A DNA stretch of 64,000 nucleotides from an uncultured Dehalococcoidia bacterium (GCA_951812505.1 CATOSI010000003.1:434001-498000), one strand, 5' to 3'. Positions 53,478 through 62,828 are shown, counted from the first letter of the stretch. Translations and numbers: made by a program. Notes: generated by a model from the letters alone, not told the origin.

Positions 53478-55166
53478 TCAGTTCATCAAGTCATTCAATA
53501 CGGTCCGCACCATGTCAGAGGGTACATCATTTCGAGTCCTGGCGTTGCCTATGCCATCGAGCAGCACCCAGCGGATCGCCCCGGCGGAGACCTTCTTATC
53601 AGAGAGCATTGCCTCAGAGACCGCTTCCGGGTCAACGCCCCTGGCGTCCAGCGGAAGTCGGTATGTAGCAAGTATGGAACGCTGACGCTCGACTTCTGAG
53701 TCGGACATCATGCCCATTTGCCATCCAATGTTCGCAGCACCCATCATGCCGATACTCACCGCCTCGCCATGCAGGTAACGACCGTAGCCTGTGGCGGCTT
53801 CGATACCGTGTCCAATGGTGTGGCCGTAGTTAAGCAGGACCCGGATTCCGAGCGTTTCCTTTTCGTCCTGGGACACGACATCAGCCTTTATCGCCATGCT
53901 GCGACGAATGACATCGGTGGCAATCTCCGGCTCCAGCGACTGTATCTCGTCCGGAAGGCTCTCGAACGTGGAAAGTAGATCATCATCCATTATGAGGCCG
54001 TGCTTTATCGCCTCAGCCCAACCCGACGCGAGCTCGCGAGGCGGCAGCGTTTGCAATGTGGAAACGTCGGCCAGAACGAATTTGGGTTGGTAAAAGGCTC
54101 CGACGAGGTTCTTGCCCTGGGGAAGGTCAACGGCGGTCTTGCCACCGATTGCGGCATCCATCATTGCCAGAAGGCTGGTCGGCACCTGGGCATACGGCAT
54201 TCCACGAAGATATGTGGCGGCCACGAATCCGGCGAGGTCGCCAACCACTCCGCCACCCACCGCAAGAATAAGATGACCGCGTTCAGCCTTCAGCGAGGCC
54301 AGCCAGTGATATATGTGCTGGGCGGTTTCTAGAGTCTTGCTCTGTTCGCCGGGGGGAATGAAGAAGAGGTGTGTTGGTATTCCCACACCCTCCATTGCCC
54401 GCTGGGCGCGGCGCGCCTGGGTCTGAACATAGTTGTCGGAGATAATGTACGCGGCCGGTGGGTCCAATACACTGCGTACACGTTCGCCGAGTTCTTCGAT
54501 GATGTCCCATCCTACCCAGAGCGGGTAGTCGCCCGAAGACGTGCGGACCTGGGCGGCAGTATCGCCATGGATTCCCGCATTCGCGGGAATGACGGAATTG
54601 TCGTCTGGCGAGGCGGATTGGGACTGCAAGCGAGCGTTGACCATTTCGAACCCCCGAACGACCTCTGCCGCCGCGTCTGCTGGCGTCAGGAAGTCGGTGT
54701 GAACTGTCCAGTGCGCCAGAGTATAGTTGAACTGTCTGAGAGCCTTCAAGGAACGGACGCGCTCCTCGACGTCGGCAGCTTCCAGCATCGGCCTCGCCGC
54801 GACATCATCCTGAGCGTGCTGTTCAGCCAGGCGTTGGAGTATCGTCTCAGGACGCGCTTCCAGCAAAACCACCACGCCATTGGCTTCCATGACCGCGCGG
54901 TTGCGCTCGTCCATGATAATGCCGCCGCCCGTGGCAACGATCTGCCTATCGGCGCGGGCTACTCTCTCGAGGGTTTCGCGCTCGATGCGACGAAATTCAT
55001 CCTCGCCGTGACGGCTGAAGATATCCTCAATTGCCATTCCCTGAGACGCGACAATCTCATCATCGGTGTCCACGAAGGTCCATCCGAGCAGTCCGGCGGT
55101 CTCACGGCCAATAGTAGTCTTACCGGCGCCCGAGAATCCTGTGATGAATACGTTGGATCTGGTCAC
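53478..55166 (-). CDS. aroKB: Shikimate kinase/3-dehydroquinate synthase fusion
   Basis: A 562-residue bifunctional enzyme of aromatic amino acid synthesis. Residues 1-180 are shikimate kinase (GFSGAGKTTIG Walker A; DTDDEI; ATGGGIIM), residues ~214-562 dehydroquinate synthase (VGGGVVGDLAGFVAATY, MMDAAIGGKTAVD, NYGHTIGHGIEAA, HGEAVSIGM). The linker (181-213) contains VIPANAGIH, the translation of the dispersed palindromic repeat. Start ATG at 55166. Confidence 0.95.
   Translation of the reverse strand: MTRSNVFITGFSGAGKTTIGRETAGLLGWTFVDTDDEIVASQGMAIEDIFSRHGEDEFRRIERETLERVARADRQIVATGGGIIMDERNRAVMEANGVVVLLEARPETILQRLAEQHAQDDVAARPMLEAADVEERVRSLKALRQFNYTLAHWTVHTDFLTPADAAAEVVRGFEMVNARLQSQSASPDDNSVIPANAGIHGDTAAQVRTSSGDYPLWVGWDIIEELGERVRSVLDPPAAYIISDNYVQTQARRAQRAMEGVGIPTHLFFIPPGEQSKTLETAQHIYHWLASLKAERGHLILAVGGGVVGDLAGFVAATYLRGMPYAQVPTSLLAMMDAAIGGKTAVDLPQGKNLVGAFYQPKFVLADVSTLQTLPPRELASGWAEAIKHGLIMDDDLLSTFESLPDEIQSLEPEIATDVIRRSMAIKADVVSQDEKETLGIRVLLNYGHTIGHGIEAATGYGRYLHGEAVSIGMMGAANIGWQMGMMSDSEVERQRSILATYRLPLDARGVDPEAVSEAMLSDKKVSAGAIRWVLLDGIGNARTRNDVPSDMVRTVLNDLMN
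54569..54593. repeat. CCCGC/GCGGG palindromic repeat inside aroKB
   Basis: An intact copy of the dispersed element, with CCCGCATTCGCGGGAATGAC, lies in the linker between the aroK and aroB domains; it keeps the reading frame. Confidence 0.92.
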
Positions 55167-55251
55167 CGGACTGGCCCTTTATGAAAGATATGGAACAGAC
55201 AGGCCGTAAGCGACCTGCCCGCAATTACGAAAGTGAAAGACTTCCGGGGTT

Positions 55252-55512
55252 CTAGCCGTCTGCTATGCCGTTGTCGGCAAGGTAGTCCACAGCCTGCTGG
55301 ACGGTCTGTATGTTCTCGGCGTCTTCATCGGAGATTTCCAAGGTGACGTCGTCGTCGGAGAACTCTTCCTCAAAAGCCATGATAAGCTCGACCAGATCCA
55401 GGGAGTCGGCGTTGAGGTCTTCTGTGAAAGAGGCATCGAGCACAACTTCGGACTCATCTACGCTTAGTTTTTCGGCTACAACTTCCTGTACCCGCTCCAA
55501 TATCGTTGCCAC
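55252..55512 (-). CDS. acpP: Acyl carrier protein
   Basis: An 86-residue acidic four-helix ACP with the 4'-phosphopantetheine serine in ADSLDLV (Ser37). The GTG start has ACGGAGG upstream, inside the end of nusB, with a 2-bp gap between the genes, so the two are coupled. AcpP carries the growing chain in fatty acid synthesis. Confidence 0.96.
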   Translation of the reverse strand: MATILERVQEVVAEKLSVDESEVVLDASFTEDLNADSLDLVELIMAFEEEFSDDDVTLEISDEDAENIQTVQQAVDYLADNGIADG

Positions 55513-55514
55513 TG

Positions 55515-55988
55515 CTATACCTCCGTATCGGCAGAATTTGTAATTGGCGACAGCTCCTTCGATACCGAAGTCTCCATCACCGACCCGAGCACGCCATTGA
55601 CGAACCTGGGAGAGCTGTCGGAACCGAAGACCTTGGCAAGCTCCACTGCCTCGTTGATCGCGACCTTCGGCGGAGCGTCGCCCCCGATAGTCATCTCGTA
55701 AATAGCCATCCTGAGCAGGTTGCGGTCAATTACGGACATATGCGAGACGGGCCAGCTTGGGGCGAACTCGGCGATTATCTCATCCAATTCGTTGATGTTT
55801 TCAAGGACGCCTTCGGTCATACCCGTGAGGAACTCATCGGCAGGCGCGGACAAGTCCTGGGACTCACGCCTGTAAGAAAGCACGTCATCAAGGGTATGGG
55901 AGACGCAATCCACTTCGGACAGAACCTGCAATACCGCGGCGCGCATTAAACGCCTGGTGTTGGGTACTCTGTTCCGGATCTGCACCAT
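55515..55988 (-). CDS. nusB: Transcription antitermination factor NusB
   Basis: A 157-residue all-helical NusB with [30 protein letters not shown] and [30 protein letters not shown], standard length. It binds boxA RNA with NusE in rRNA antitermination. It lies between fabD and acpP. Confidence 0.94.
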   Translation of the reverse strand: MVQIRNRVPNTRRLMRAAVLQVLSEVDCVSHTLDDVLSYRRESQDLSAPADEFLTGMTEGVLENINELDEIIAEFAPSWPVSHMSVIDRNLLRMAIYEMTIGGDAPPKVAINEAVELAKVFGSDSSPRFVNGVLGSVMETSVSKELSPITNSADTEV

Positions 55989-56078
55989 TTCTCACAGTCT
56001 GGTTGCTTGAGTCGTGATTTGACACTGTCGGGCACACTGACGCGCCCGCGAATTATACATACTCGACAACGCGAACTG

Positions 56079-57038
56079 CTAGTTTCTACGCAACTTGAGT
56101 ATGGAATCCAGATCGGTGACGTTAGATATCTTCGCTCGGCGATTGATGCGCTTGACCATGCCGCTGAGAGCGCGACCCGGCCCTATCTCCACAAAGCTGT
56201 CCACGCCGGAGCCCACCATGTAGTCTATGGTGTCCTTCCACTGGACAGTGTTGCAGACCTGAGTCAGAAGCTCCTGCTTGATTTCGGAAGCGTCGGTCAG
56301 AGGATAGCCGGTGCAGTTGGCGACTATGGGAACGCGGGCATCATGGAAGTCCATACTCTCGATGGCGTTCATAAGGCCGGCCCTGGCAGGCTCCATCAGG
56401 CCGGAGTGGAATGCGCCGCCCACCCTGAGGCCGATGACTTTCTTAGCTCCCCTGGCTTCGCAGAGGTCCATAGCCCTGGCGATTGCCATGCGCTCGCCGC
56501 TGATGACTATCTGGTCGCCGGTGTTGACATTGGATATCCATACACCGGTCTCGCGGACCACTTCCTGAAGCGCGATCTGGTCGAGCCCAATGACTGCTGC
56601 CATGGTGCCGGGGTTCTGGTCGCAGGCTTCCTGCATGAGCCGACCCCTCTCCTGTACGAGCAGAGCGGTCTGGTCAACCGACAGCGCTCCCGATACGGCA
56701 AGGGCGGTGTATTCTCCGAGGCTGTGTCCTGCCATGAAGATCGGCTGAGGCAGGATTTCGGGATCGAGTTCCTGTTCCATAGCGCTCATGCAGGCGAGGC
56801 TGACAGCCATGATGCCGGGCTGGGCATTTACCGTCTGCCGAAGTTCGTCTTCCGGGCCCTCGAACATGATGTTCGTGAGGGAGCGTCCGAGCGCGTCGTC
56901 AATCTGGTCGAACACATCCCGAGCGGCTGGGGAGTTGTCGTAGAGTTCTTTTCCCATTCCGACTGCCTGCGCACCCTGCCCTGGGAAAAGATAGGCTACT
57001 TCCGGGCCGCGCGCTTCGCTATTGAACGTGAGTGTCAT
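56079..57038 (-). CDS. fabD: Malonyl-CoA:ACP transacylase
   Basis: FabD loads malonyl groups onto ACP. The 319-residue product has FPGQGAQAVGMG, the nucleophile in GHSLGEYTAL and VGGAFHSGLM with the active histidine; the C-terminal part has SFVEIGPGRALSGMVKR. It precedes nusB and acpP, but fabH and fabG are absent from this operon. Confidence 0.95.
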   Translation of the reverse strand: MTLTFNSEARGPEVAYLFPGQGAQAVGMGKELYDNSPAARDVFDQIDDALGRSLTNIMFEGPEDELRQTVNAQPGIMAVSLACMSAMEQELDPEILPQPIFMAGHSLGEYTALAVSGALSVDQTALLVQERGRLMQEACDQNPGTMAAVIGLDQIALQEVVRETGVWISNVNTGDQIVISGERMAIARAMDLCEARGAKKVIGLRVGGAFHSGLMEPARAGLMNAIESMDFHDARVPIVANCTGYPLTDASEIKQELLTQVCNTVQWKDTIDYMVGSGVDSFVEIGPGRALSGMVKRINRRAKISNVTDLDSILKLRRN

Positions 57039-57072
57039 ATCAAAAACTCCAATTGGGGGCTTCTCAGAGTAT

Positions 57073-57097
57073 GGATCCCCACTTCCGTGGGAATGAA
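57073..57097. repeat. Degenerate CCCGC/GCGGG-type repeat
   Basis: GGATCCCCACTTCCGTGGGA and the following ATGAAGG resemble the dispersed element with mutated arms, between rpmF and fabD. Confidence 0.6.
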
Positions 57098-57111
57098 GGA
57101 TTGATTTGGCG

Positions 57112-57306
57112 CTATAACACGTCGGAACTTGTGTCGGGGATTACTTCCCGCCCGTTGTAGTAGCCGCAGCTAACGCAGACCCTGTGGGGGAGCCGGGCGC
57201 TCTGGCACTGCGGGCATCGAGAAAGCGAAACGCCCTTAATGGCGAAATGGGCGGAGCGTCCACCCTGTCGCTTCTTTGAATGCTTCTTCTTAGGTAGTGG
57301 CGGCAT
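57112..57306 (-). CDS. rpmF: 50S ribosomal protein L32
   Basis: A 64-residue L32 of the zinc-binding (C+) type: PLPKKKHSKKRQGGR at the start and CPQC...CVSC later. It lies between yceD and fabD, the standard order. Length typical. Confidence 0.95.
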   Translation of the reverse strand: MPPLPKKKHSKKRQGGRSAHFAIKGVSLSRCPQCQSARLPHRVCVSCGYYNGREVIPDTSSDVL

Positions 57307-57327
57307 TTGGCGTTTCTCGTTTCAGTC

Positions 57328-57861
57328 CTAGTTTCTGTCCGGCGTTACCGACATCAGTTCGAGAAGCGGGCCCCATCTGGCATCAAGGGGAGCCTCGCAT
57401 GAGCAGACGTTAGTATTCAGGTCCAACCCACAGGTTGGGCAAAGCCCGGCGCACTGATGGTCGCACAGCGGCTTCATCGGCAGCGCCATTATCGTGTACT
57501 CTCTCACCGTTCCCGTCAGATCGAGAATGTGATTCTCGTCTATCGTGCAATAGTCCTTATCGTCGTCGTCCGGCGGCGAGACTTTCGCTCCGGTCATGGG
57601 ATTCAGGGTCGGGACGAATTCTTCTTCTATCTCCAGATGTATGGGGTAGCTGAAAGGTATCAGACACCGCCCACATTCAGAGTCTATGTCGGAATTCAGA
57701 GTCGCGCTTACCCAGACACTCTTGTTGGTCCGCAGAAGTCTTACACTTCCTCGAATCCTGGCCCCGCGAATGTCCTCGGTAAGATTTGCAATCTCGTCAA
57801 GGTGATACTCACGGCTGGAGCCGCTGGGCTGCATCAACAGCTGTGAAACGTTTAACTCCAT
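57328..57861 (-). CDS. yceD: YceD family protein (DUF177)
   Basis: A 177-residue YceD protein linked to 23S rRNA processing or ribosome assembly and coded before rpmF in most bacteria. Features are CGRCLIPF and CDHQCAGLCPTCGLDLN. ATG 57861 with AGGGG upstream is chosen over TTG 57876. It starts the yceD-rpmF-fabD-nusB-acpP-aroKB-tauE run. Confidence 0.93.
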   Translation of the reverse strand: MELNVSQLLMQPSGSSREYHLDEIANLTEDIRGARIRGSVRLLRTNKSVWVSATLNSDIDSECGRCLIPFSYPIHLEIEEEFVPTLNPMTGAKVSPPDDDDKDYCTIDENHILDLTGTVREYTIMALPMKPLCDHQCAGLCPTCGLDLNTNVCSCEAPLDARWGPLLELMSVTPDRN

Positions 57862-58047
57862 GTCAAACCCCTGCAAAAAGGAGCCCCAACCGCCAATTCA
57901 AGGAATTCTAGTGAACATAGTGGAATAGTGTCAAGTTTCACAACATGAATTTGTCAGTTGTGAAACAAGAATCGAGGAGTTGAGGATGCGCCCGGCTCAG
58001 GCGACGGCACCCTCAACGGCAAATGAGACGCGAGTATCTCGACTACG

Positions 58048-58971
58048 CTAATCTTCGAGTTCGGCGAGGATGCCCTTCACATAGTCAATGCTTCGCTTGT
58101 CCTTGTGGAGCTGGTCGCCGGTATTGGTGCCTTCGAGGGCGAAGTAGCCGTCGTATCCGGCTTCGTGCATGGCAGAGAGGGCGAAGCGGTAGTCAATGTC
58201 GCCGTCGGGCAGGGGCGTTCGTATGAAGTAGGAGTGGTTCAACTCCGGGATGTGGACGCGCTGAAGGCTCTTGCAGTGCCAGTATTTGGAGTGCGGCGCG
58301 AGCGCTACTATGCACTCTTCCATCGTCTCTTCGGGCTCCTCGTAAGTCCAGAGAACGTTGCCCAGGTCGGGATTGGCGAATACGTTCGGGCTGTTGGTGA
58401 GTTCGAGGAGATGGAGCGTTGACCAGGAGTTGTCGGCGATGGAGTGCTGGTGGACTTCGACAGTTATGTTGATTCCGTCATCTCCGGCCATTGCGCCAAC
58501 TTCTCTAAGGGCGTTGGCGGTGCGAACGAAGTCGTCCTCGGTGGCGAGCGCGCTGGAGCCGTGGGACGAAGGCTCGCCGCTCGGTCCGGTGTCGAGGGTG
58601 GCGTCGCGCGGCGGCGTTCCCAGGGCGGTGTTCACCACACCGACGCCCGTCCATCCGGCGATCTCGACGGCTTTCTCGAGCTTAGCTCGGTTCTCCGCGG
58701 CTACATTGGGCTGGCATAGGCCGCCGCCTGCGCGTATAGCGACACAGGGAGTTCCGGCGTCTTCGAGTATGGACTGGAATTCGGTGGCGGTCTTCTCGGT
58801 CGCGTCGAAGCCTCCGAACGCCTCGAATCCAAGCTCGATGCCGTCGAAGCCGATGTCGTTGACCCTGCCGAGATATTCGGTGCGTGTCTTGGGATCTTCA
58901 GGGATGTTCCAGGCTGCGCCCGCCTCGAACGGGTAGAAGGTTCCTCGTCTGAATGCGTATGCGATTTTCAT
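58048..58971 (-). CDS. Sugar-phosphate isomerase/epimerase-like TIM barrel
   Basis: A 307-residue AP-endonuclease-2-type TIM barrel as found in xylose isomerase-like enzymes. Likely metal-site segments are GFDGIELGFEAFGG, ITVEVHQHS, ANPDLGNVLW and GYDGYFALEGTNTGD. GGGAGGAGACACA precedes the ATG. Reaction and substrate unknown. Confidence 0.88.
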   Translation of the reverse strand: MKIAYAFRRGTFYPFEAGAAWNIPEDPKTRTEYLGRVNDIGFDGIELGFEAFGGFDATEKTATEFQSILEDAGTPCVAIRAGGGLCQPNVAAENRAKLEKAVEIAGWTGVGVVNTALGTPPRDATLDTGPSGEPSSHGSSALATEDDFVRTANALREVGAMAGDDGINITVEVHQHSIADNSWSTLHLLELTNSPNVFANPDLGNVLWTYEEPEETMEECIVALAPHSKYWHCKSLQRVHIPELNHSYFIRTPLPDGDIDYRFALSAMHEAGYDGYFALEGTNTGDQLHKDKRSIDYVKGILAELED

Positions 58972-59040
58972 TGTGTCTCCTCCCGGAGAGTTCCATAGTC
59001 GTCAGTTGTCAGTCAACAGACTCTTGTTGCACGAATTCTC

Positions 59041-60198
59041 TCAAGCATCTTTCAGCAAATCATCAAGAGCGTAAAGAGCTACATGGGCCGTGAATAACTC
59101 ATGGCACGTGTGGACGGTATCACACTCTGCGCATCCAGCGTGAAAATACAAGTCTTCATGCCCTATGCGCGCGTCTTTCATCGCGCGCCTGATACGCAGG
59201 ATTGTAGAAGCCCCGAACACTCCGGTTCCAACTGCTGTCGCAACAGGAGCGGCGGCCGCTATCGCCGCGCCTGCTCCGAGGGCGGCAGCGAAGGTGATTC
59301 CGCCCGCAACGACTCCACCGGCAACTCCGGCTTTGGCAGTATCCGCAGCAACGTCGCGAGCGGCTTCCTTGAAATTCTTTCCGCCCCTTGCGACGTGAAT
59401 GCCGTTCTCTGCCGCGCTTATGGGAAGTTCGAGCGCGGCAGATATTGCTCCGGCGCGCCCGGCGCTTGTGACAACACCTTTGGACACAATTTTAGTAGCG
59501 TGTGCGCCGTTCTTTATTTTGGCCCCTATCAGTTCGGGTCTGGTCATGTTATCACCGCCGCGCCGCAAATTGCTCTTGGCAGATTCCCACATGACGTTTC
59601 CTGCACTTTTGGCTTTGGCGGGAGCACTTGCTACGGACTCTATATGACTGGCGTGCCTGCCCTTGGTGAAATTTCTGGCAGCCCCTTCACCTAAATTTCG
59701 GACAGGAGCGGGAATACTCGAATTGAAGAATTGTTCGGCTTGAGCGTTCGTGCGAATACCGCGCTTGCCCCCCAGCCCCGCTGTTTTGAACTTCATCCTG
59801 CTGGAGGCGCTTAGATTCTGAAACTTGGCAGTGGGATCAACTCGGTTGTTCATAAACGCATGAAACGCAGATCCCGCTTTTTGCTGGTTTCCCCCACCGT
59901 ACTCTAGGAAATAGCGGTCATCCCGAACGGCGTTGTCTCCTGGCTGTATTGAATGACGGCAATACACACATTCACGCCTTCCACGGGAGGCAAAGGATGT
60001 GTGAATAGAAGCGTATGCCTGATAGCAAGAAATATCGGACACACATCCGGGACAATCAAGGTGAAAGTGTGGATAGTCTTTCCGTCGCTCTCCTTTCGGC
60101 AACTGGGCAGGGACTGAAGCGAAGCATAGCTCGCCATCGAAAATAGCGTGGTTGCATCCACCACATGAAATCGCGTCTTCGAGTTTCAATACCCACAT
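59041..60198 (-). CDS. Novel zinc-module protein with Gly/Ala-rich hydrophobic core
   Basis: I do not recognise this 385-residue protein. A first zinc module is C12xxC15...HFHLDCPGCVSDISC (about 12-58). A second begins with CVYCRHSIQPGD (77-88) and seems to be completed by YFHAGCAECDTVHTC at ~350-366: both zinc cores share the spacing FHxxCxxCx5C. Between the two halves lie a Lys/Arg-rich region and a Gly/Ala-rich hydrophobic stretch (about 290-328, AGGVVAGGITFAAALGAG...). The layout suggests zinc binding with a glycine-zipper-like insertion that could enter membranes. GGAGTGAACA precedes the ATG. A Uma2 gene lies 89 bp upstream on the same strand. Confidence 0.7.
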   Translation of the reverse strand: MWVLKLEDAISCGGCNHAIFDGELCFASVPAQLPKGERRKDYPHFHLDCPGCVSDISCYQAYASIHTSFASRGRRECVYCRHSIQPGDNAVRDDRYFLEYGGGNQQKAGSAFHAFMNNRVDPTAKFQNLSASSRMKFKTAGLGGKRGIRTNAQAEQFFNSSIPAPVRNLGEGAARNFTKGRHASHIESVASAPAKAKSAGNVMWESAKSNLRRGGDNMTRPELIGAKIKNGAHATKIVSKGVVTSAGRAGAISAALELPISAAENGIHVARGGKNFKEAARDVAADTAKAGVAGGVVAGGITFAAALGAGAAIAAAAPVATAVGTGVFGASTILRIRRAMKDARIGHEDLYFHAGCAECDTVHTCHELFTAHVALYALDDLLKDA

Positions 60199-60287
60199 TG
60201 TTCACTCCACTTCGGACAATTGGTTTGAGCGATTTCGGTCGTTGTCAGTACCCGCTGACCTCTGTTCGCCGTATCCTCTTAGCTCGG

Positions 60288-61022
60288 TTACTCATTCTTG
60301 TCCAGGGCTTCCAGGCGCTTCCTGAGTCTGTGGAGTTCAGCTTGGGCATGGTCACGCTCGGCTTGGGCGCGATCTCGCTCGGCTTCGGCTTGGTCGGCTC
60401 GTTCCACCTCGTCGGCGTGGGTACGGAGGTAACTCTCTGTTCCAGGATCGTACCAGCGCAGTTCTCCGCACTCCCAGCATACGTAGAGTCCCAGGAACTC
60501 GCTGTAGCCGCGACAGCGATTCTCATCCAGCCACTCGATCTCAATGGGCTGATACACGCCGTCCACCAGATGGTCTCCGGCGAGCGCCGTGTCGTGGTAG
60601 TCTCCTCCAGAAGGGTCGAACCGCCAGTATTCGGGTATCCCGTAGGCTTCGTAGTCGTGTCGCTTGTCGGTGTAATCGGTCTCTCCAGTCGTCGCAGACG
60701 CGACCTCCAGCACGAAGTCCGGGGGCTTACCCTGCTGTTCTATCGCATAGCCCCACTGCTCGATGATGACCGCACGGTTAATGTTGTTCGCAATGAGAAG
60801 GTCAGGCCTGCGAATGCCCGCGCTCTGCCCCGGCGTCCAGCCCACCGGAACCTCGCCGAGGACTATCGTGGTCTCAGGGTTGCCGAGATAGAGTTCCAGG
60901 GAGTAGATGTGAGAGGGGCGGTAGAGATAGATAGGATTATTCATATCGTCCCGGGGCGGGAACTCTGGGAAGCGTTCGAGTTCTGTATATGTACTTGTTT
61001 TCGCAATCGTCTTGCCGACCAT
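60288..61022 (-). CDS. Uma2 family protein with C-terminal coiled coil
   Basis: A 244-residue Uma2 (DUF820) protein of the PD-(D/E)XK superfamily: IRRPDLLIANN, PDFVLEVASATT and KRHDYEAYGIPEYWRFDP hold the putative nuclease residues. The C-terminal ~35 residues form heptads (AEADQAEAERDRAQAERDHAQAE) absent from the other Uma2 protein at 62864. ATG 61022 is preferred over GTG 61025. It is followed by the novel zinc protein. Cellular role of Uma2 proteins is unclear. Confidence 0.88.
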   Translation of the reverse strand: MVGKTIAKTSTYTELERFPEFPPRDDMNNPIYLYRPSHIYSLELYLGNPETTIVLGEVPVGWTPGQSAGIRRPDLLIANNINRAVIIEQWGYAIEQQGKPPDFVLEVASATTGETDYTDKRHDYEAYGIPEYWRFDPSGGDYHDTALAGDHLVDGVYQPIEIEWLDENRCRGYSEFLGLYVCWECGELRWYDPGTESYLRTHADEVERADQAEAERDRAQAERDHAQAELHRLRKRLEALDKNE

Positions 61023-61147
61023 CACAGACCTCTCTGGGGCTGTTGAGCTTCAATGTCCCTGACCAAATGATATGCCATCCGTCGCTTCGTGGAAGTCTCG
61101 CGCAGTCCGTATATGTTCGTGTATCAACATCCGCTGACCATCACGCG

Positions 61148-62365
61148 CTATGACGCGAGATCGAAGGAGTCTTTGGCCATGTCCACGATGTAGCGGCTTA
61201 TGGAAAGCGATGATGTTGCGCCGGGAGATGGGGCGCTCAGGACGTGTATCGCTCCTTCGGTCTGTGCGATGCTGAAGTCCTGGAGCAGCGCGCCGTTGTC
61301 GTCAACGACCTGTGCGCGTACTCCGGCGCCGGGCGCGTAGAGGTCGTCGCCGGTTACCTCGGGCACGAGAGTCTGAAGGGACTTGACGAACACGGACTTG
61401 ACCAGGGAGCGGTACTGTTCGTCAATTCCGGTCTTCCAATACTTCATGGACATCTTCCAGAAGCCCGGATAAGTAAACGTATCCAACGTGTCTCCAAGTG
61501 AGAACGATGTCTTGGTATAGCCCTCTCGCTTCAGCGCTAGTACGGCGTTGGGGCCGGCTTCGACCGAGCCGTTGATGCGCTTGGTGAAGTGTACGCCGAG
61601 GAACGGGAGCGACGGGTCGGGCACCGGGTATATGAGTCCCTTCACAAGGTGAGAACTCTCGGGCCTGATGGAGAAGTATTCGCCCCTGAACGGGATGATG
61701 CGGACGCCGATTTCCACGTTCATCATTCGGGCCACCTTGTCGGCGTGGAGTCCGGCGCAGTTGATGATGTTCCTGGCGGTGAAGTCGCCCGCGCCGGTCT
61801 GTATATTCACGGAGCCGTTGCTCCTGGAGATTGAGTGGACCTCGGCGTCGAGAACTAAATCGCCGCCATTCTCGCGCATTTCAATCGAGTACGCCTCGGA
61901 CACTTTCGTGAAGTCTATGATGCCGGTGTTGGGAGACCATATCGCCTTGACCCCGGCGACGTGCGGCTCGTGCTCTCTGAGTTCTTCCGGACCAATGAGC
62001 TCGAGGCCCTCCGCGCCGTTGGCGGTTCCGCGCCGGTAGAGTTCCTCCAGTCCTGGGACCTCGGACTCGTTGATGGCGACTATGATCTTGCCGCACATTT
62101 CGTATTCGACGCCGCGCTCGTCGCAGAACTCCCTGAGCAATCTGCCACCCGTGGAGCAGAAATTTGCCTTCTGGGAGCCGGGAGCATAGTAGATGCCGGC
62201 GTGGATGACACCGGAGTTGTGCCCCGTCTGGTGCTGGGCCACAACGGACTCCTTCTCGATGACGACTACCTTCTGGTCGGGATGTTCCTGGGTAATCCTC
62301 ATTGCGGTGGCCAGTCCAATTATGCCGCCACCAATGATGGCGATGTCGTAGTTTCGGGAGTTCAT
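61148..62365 (-). CDS. lhgO: L-2-hydroxyglutarate oxidase
   Basis: LhgO is an FAD enzyme that oxidises L-2-hydroxyglutarate to 2-oxoglutarate, passing electrons to the quinone pool. The 405-residue product has the FAD motif IIGGGIIGLATAMR, GHNSGVIHAGIYY, IINCAGLHADKVAR and the C-terminal SAPSPGATSSLSI. GAGGAATTGAC precedes the ATG. No csiD or gabDT genes are adjacent. Confidence 0.93.
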   Translation of the reverse strand: MNSRNYDIAIIGGGIIGLATAMRITQEHPDQKVVVIEKESVVAQHQTGHNSGVIHAGIYYAPGSQKANFCSTGGRLLREFCDERGVEYEMCGKIIVAINESEVPGLEELYRRGTANGAEGLELIGPEELREHEPHVAGVKAIWSPNTGIIDFTKVSEAYSIEMRENGGDLVLDAEVHSISRSNGSVNIQTGAGDFTARNIINCAGLHADKVARMMNVEIGVRIIPFRGEYFSIRPESSHLVKGLIYPVPDPSLPFLGVHFTKRINGSVEAGPNAVLALKREGYTKTSFSLGDTLDTFTYPGFWKMSMKYWKTGIDEQYRSLVKSVFVKSLQTLVPEVTGDDLYAPGAGVRAQVVDDNGALLQDFSIAQTEGAIHVLSAPSPGATSSLSISRYIVDMAKDSFDLAS

Positions 62366-62572
62366 GTCAATTCCTCAGGGGGCGTGATCTGCGGCAGATT
62401 GTCCGTTTCCGGGTTAGCCGAGACGAATTGTATCACAGCGGTATGAATCCGATGGGGGAGCGTAAGGGCGGGCGTCGAAAGTGGTGATGGGCCAGCGAGG
62501 TGTTTACTGAAATTTATGCTGTTCTGGTGAGCGTGCAGGCGTCCTGCTGGTAGGCTGCAAGTGGAGTCCGGT

Positions 62573-62630
62573 ACCTGTATTGACCTACATTTCACCTGCA
62601 TTAACTTTGGAGAGTTTTTTTCGGTTCCTC
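62573..62630. repeat. Phased ACCTG repeat cluster E
   Basis: ACCTGTA (62573), ACCTACA (62583) and ACCTGCA (62594) recur at 10-11 bp, followed by GGAGAGTTTTTTTCGGTT. CGGTACCTG starts the run as in cluster A. It lies between divergent lhgO and Uma2; no gene is seen in 62366-62863. Confidence 0.7.
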
Positions 62631-62667
62631 CAGATTTCCGTTTCATAATTTCGTATTTATGTATATT

Positions 62668-62680
62668 GACGTTTAACGTC
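62668..62680. promoter_or_regulatory. Palindromic operator candidate
   Basis: GACGTT-T-AACGTC is a perfect 6-1-6 inverted repeat in the divergent gap, with TTGACG overlapping. It could bind a regulator of lhgO or the Uma2 gene. Confidence 0.45.
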
Positions 62681-62828
62681 ATCGGCGGTCTGGGAACGAT
62701 TATTAGTTTGTTTGTTCGTATTATAGCGCATATGTGATATGAATGTGTAGTTCTATGTGAAGCCGATGAAGACTTTGAGGAGTTCTGTAAAGGAACTCAA
62801 ATCGGGTTCGCCGGCGCGCGGGTTGGGC

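Noticed and set aside
56007..57104. A 365-codon open frame antisense to fabD
   Set aside because: fabD is unambiguous on the other strand; the antisense product has no recognisable motif.
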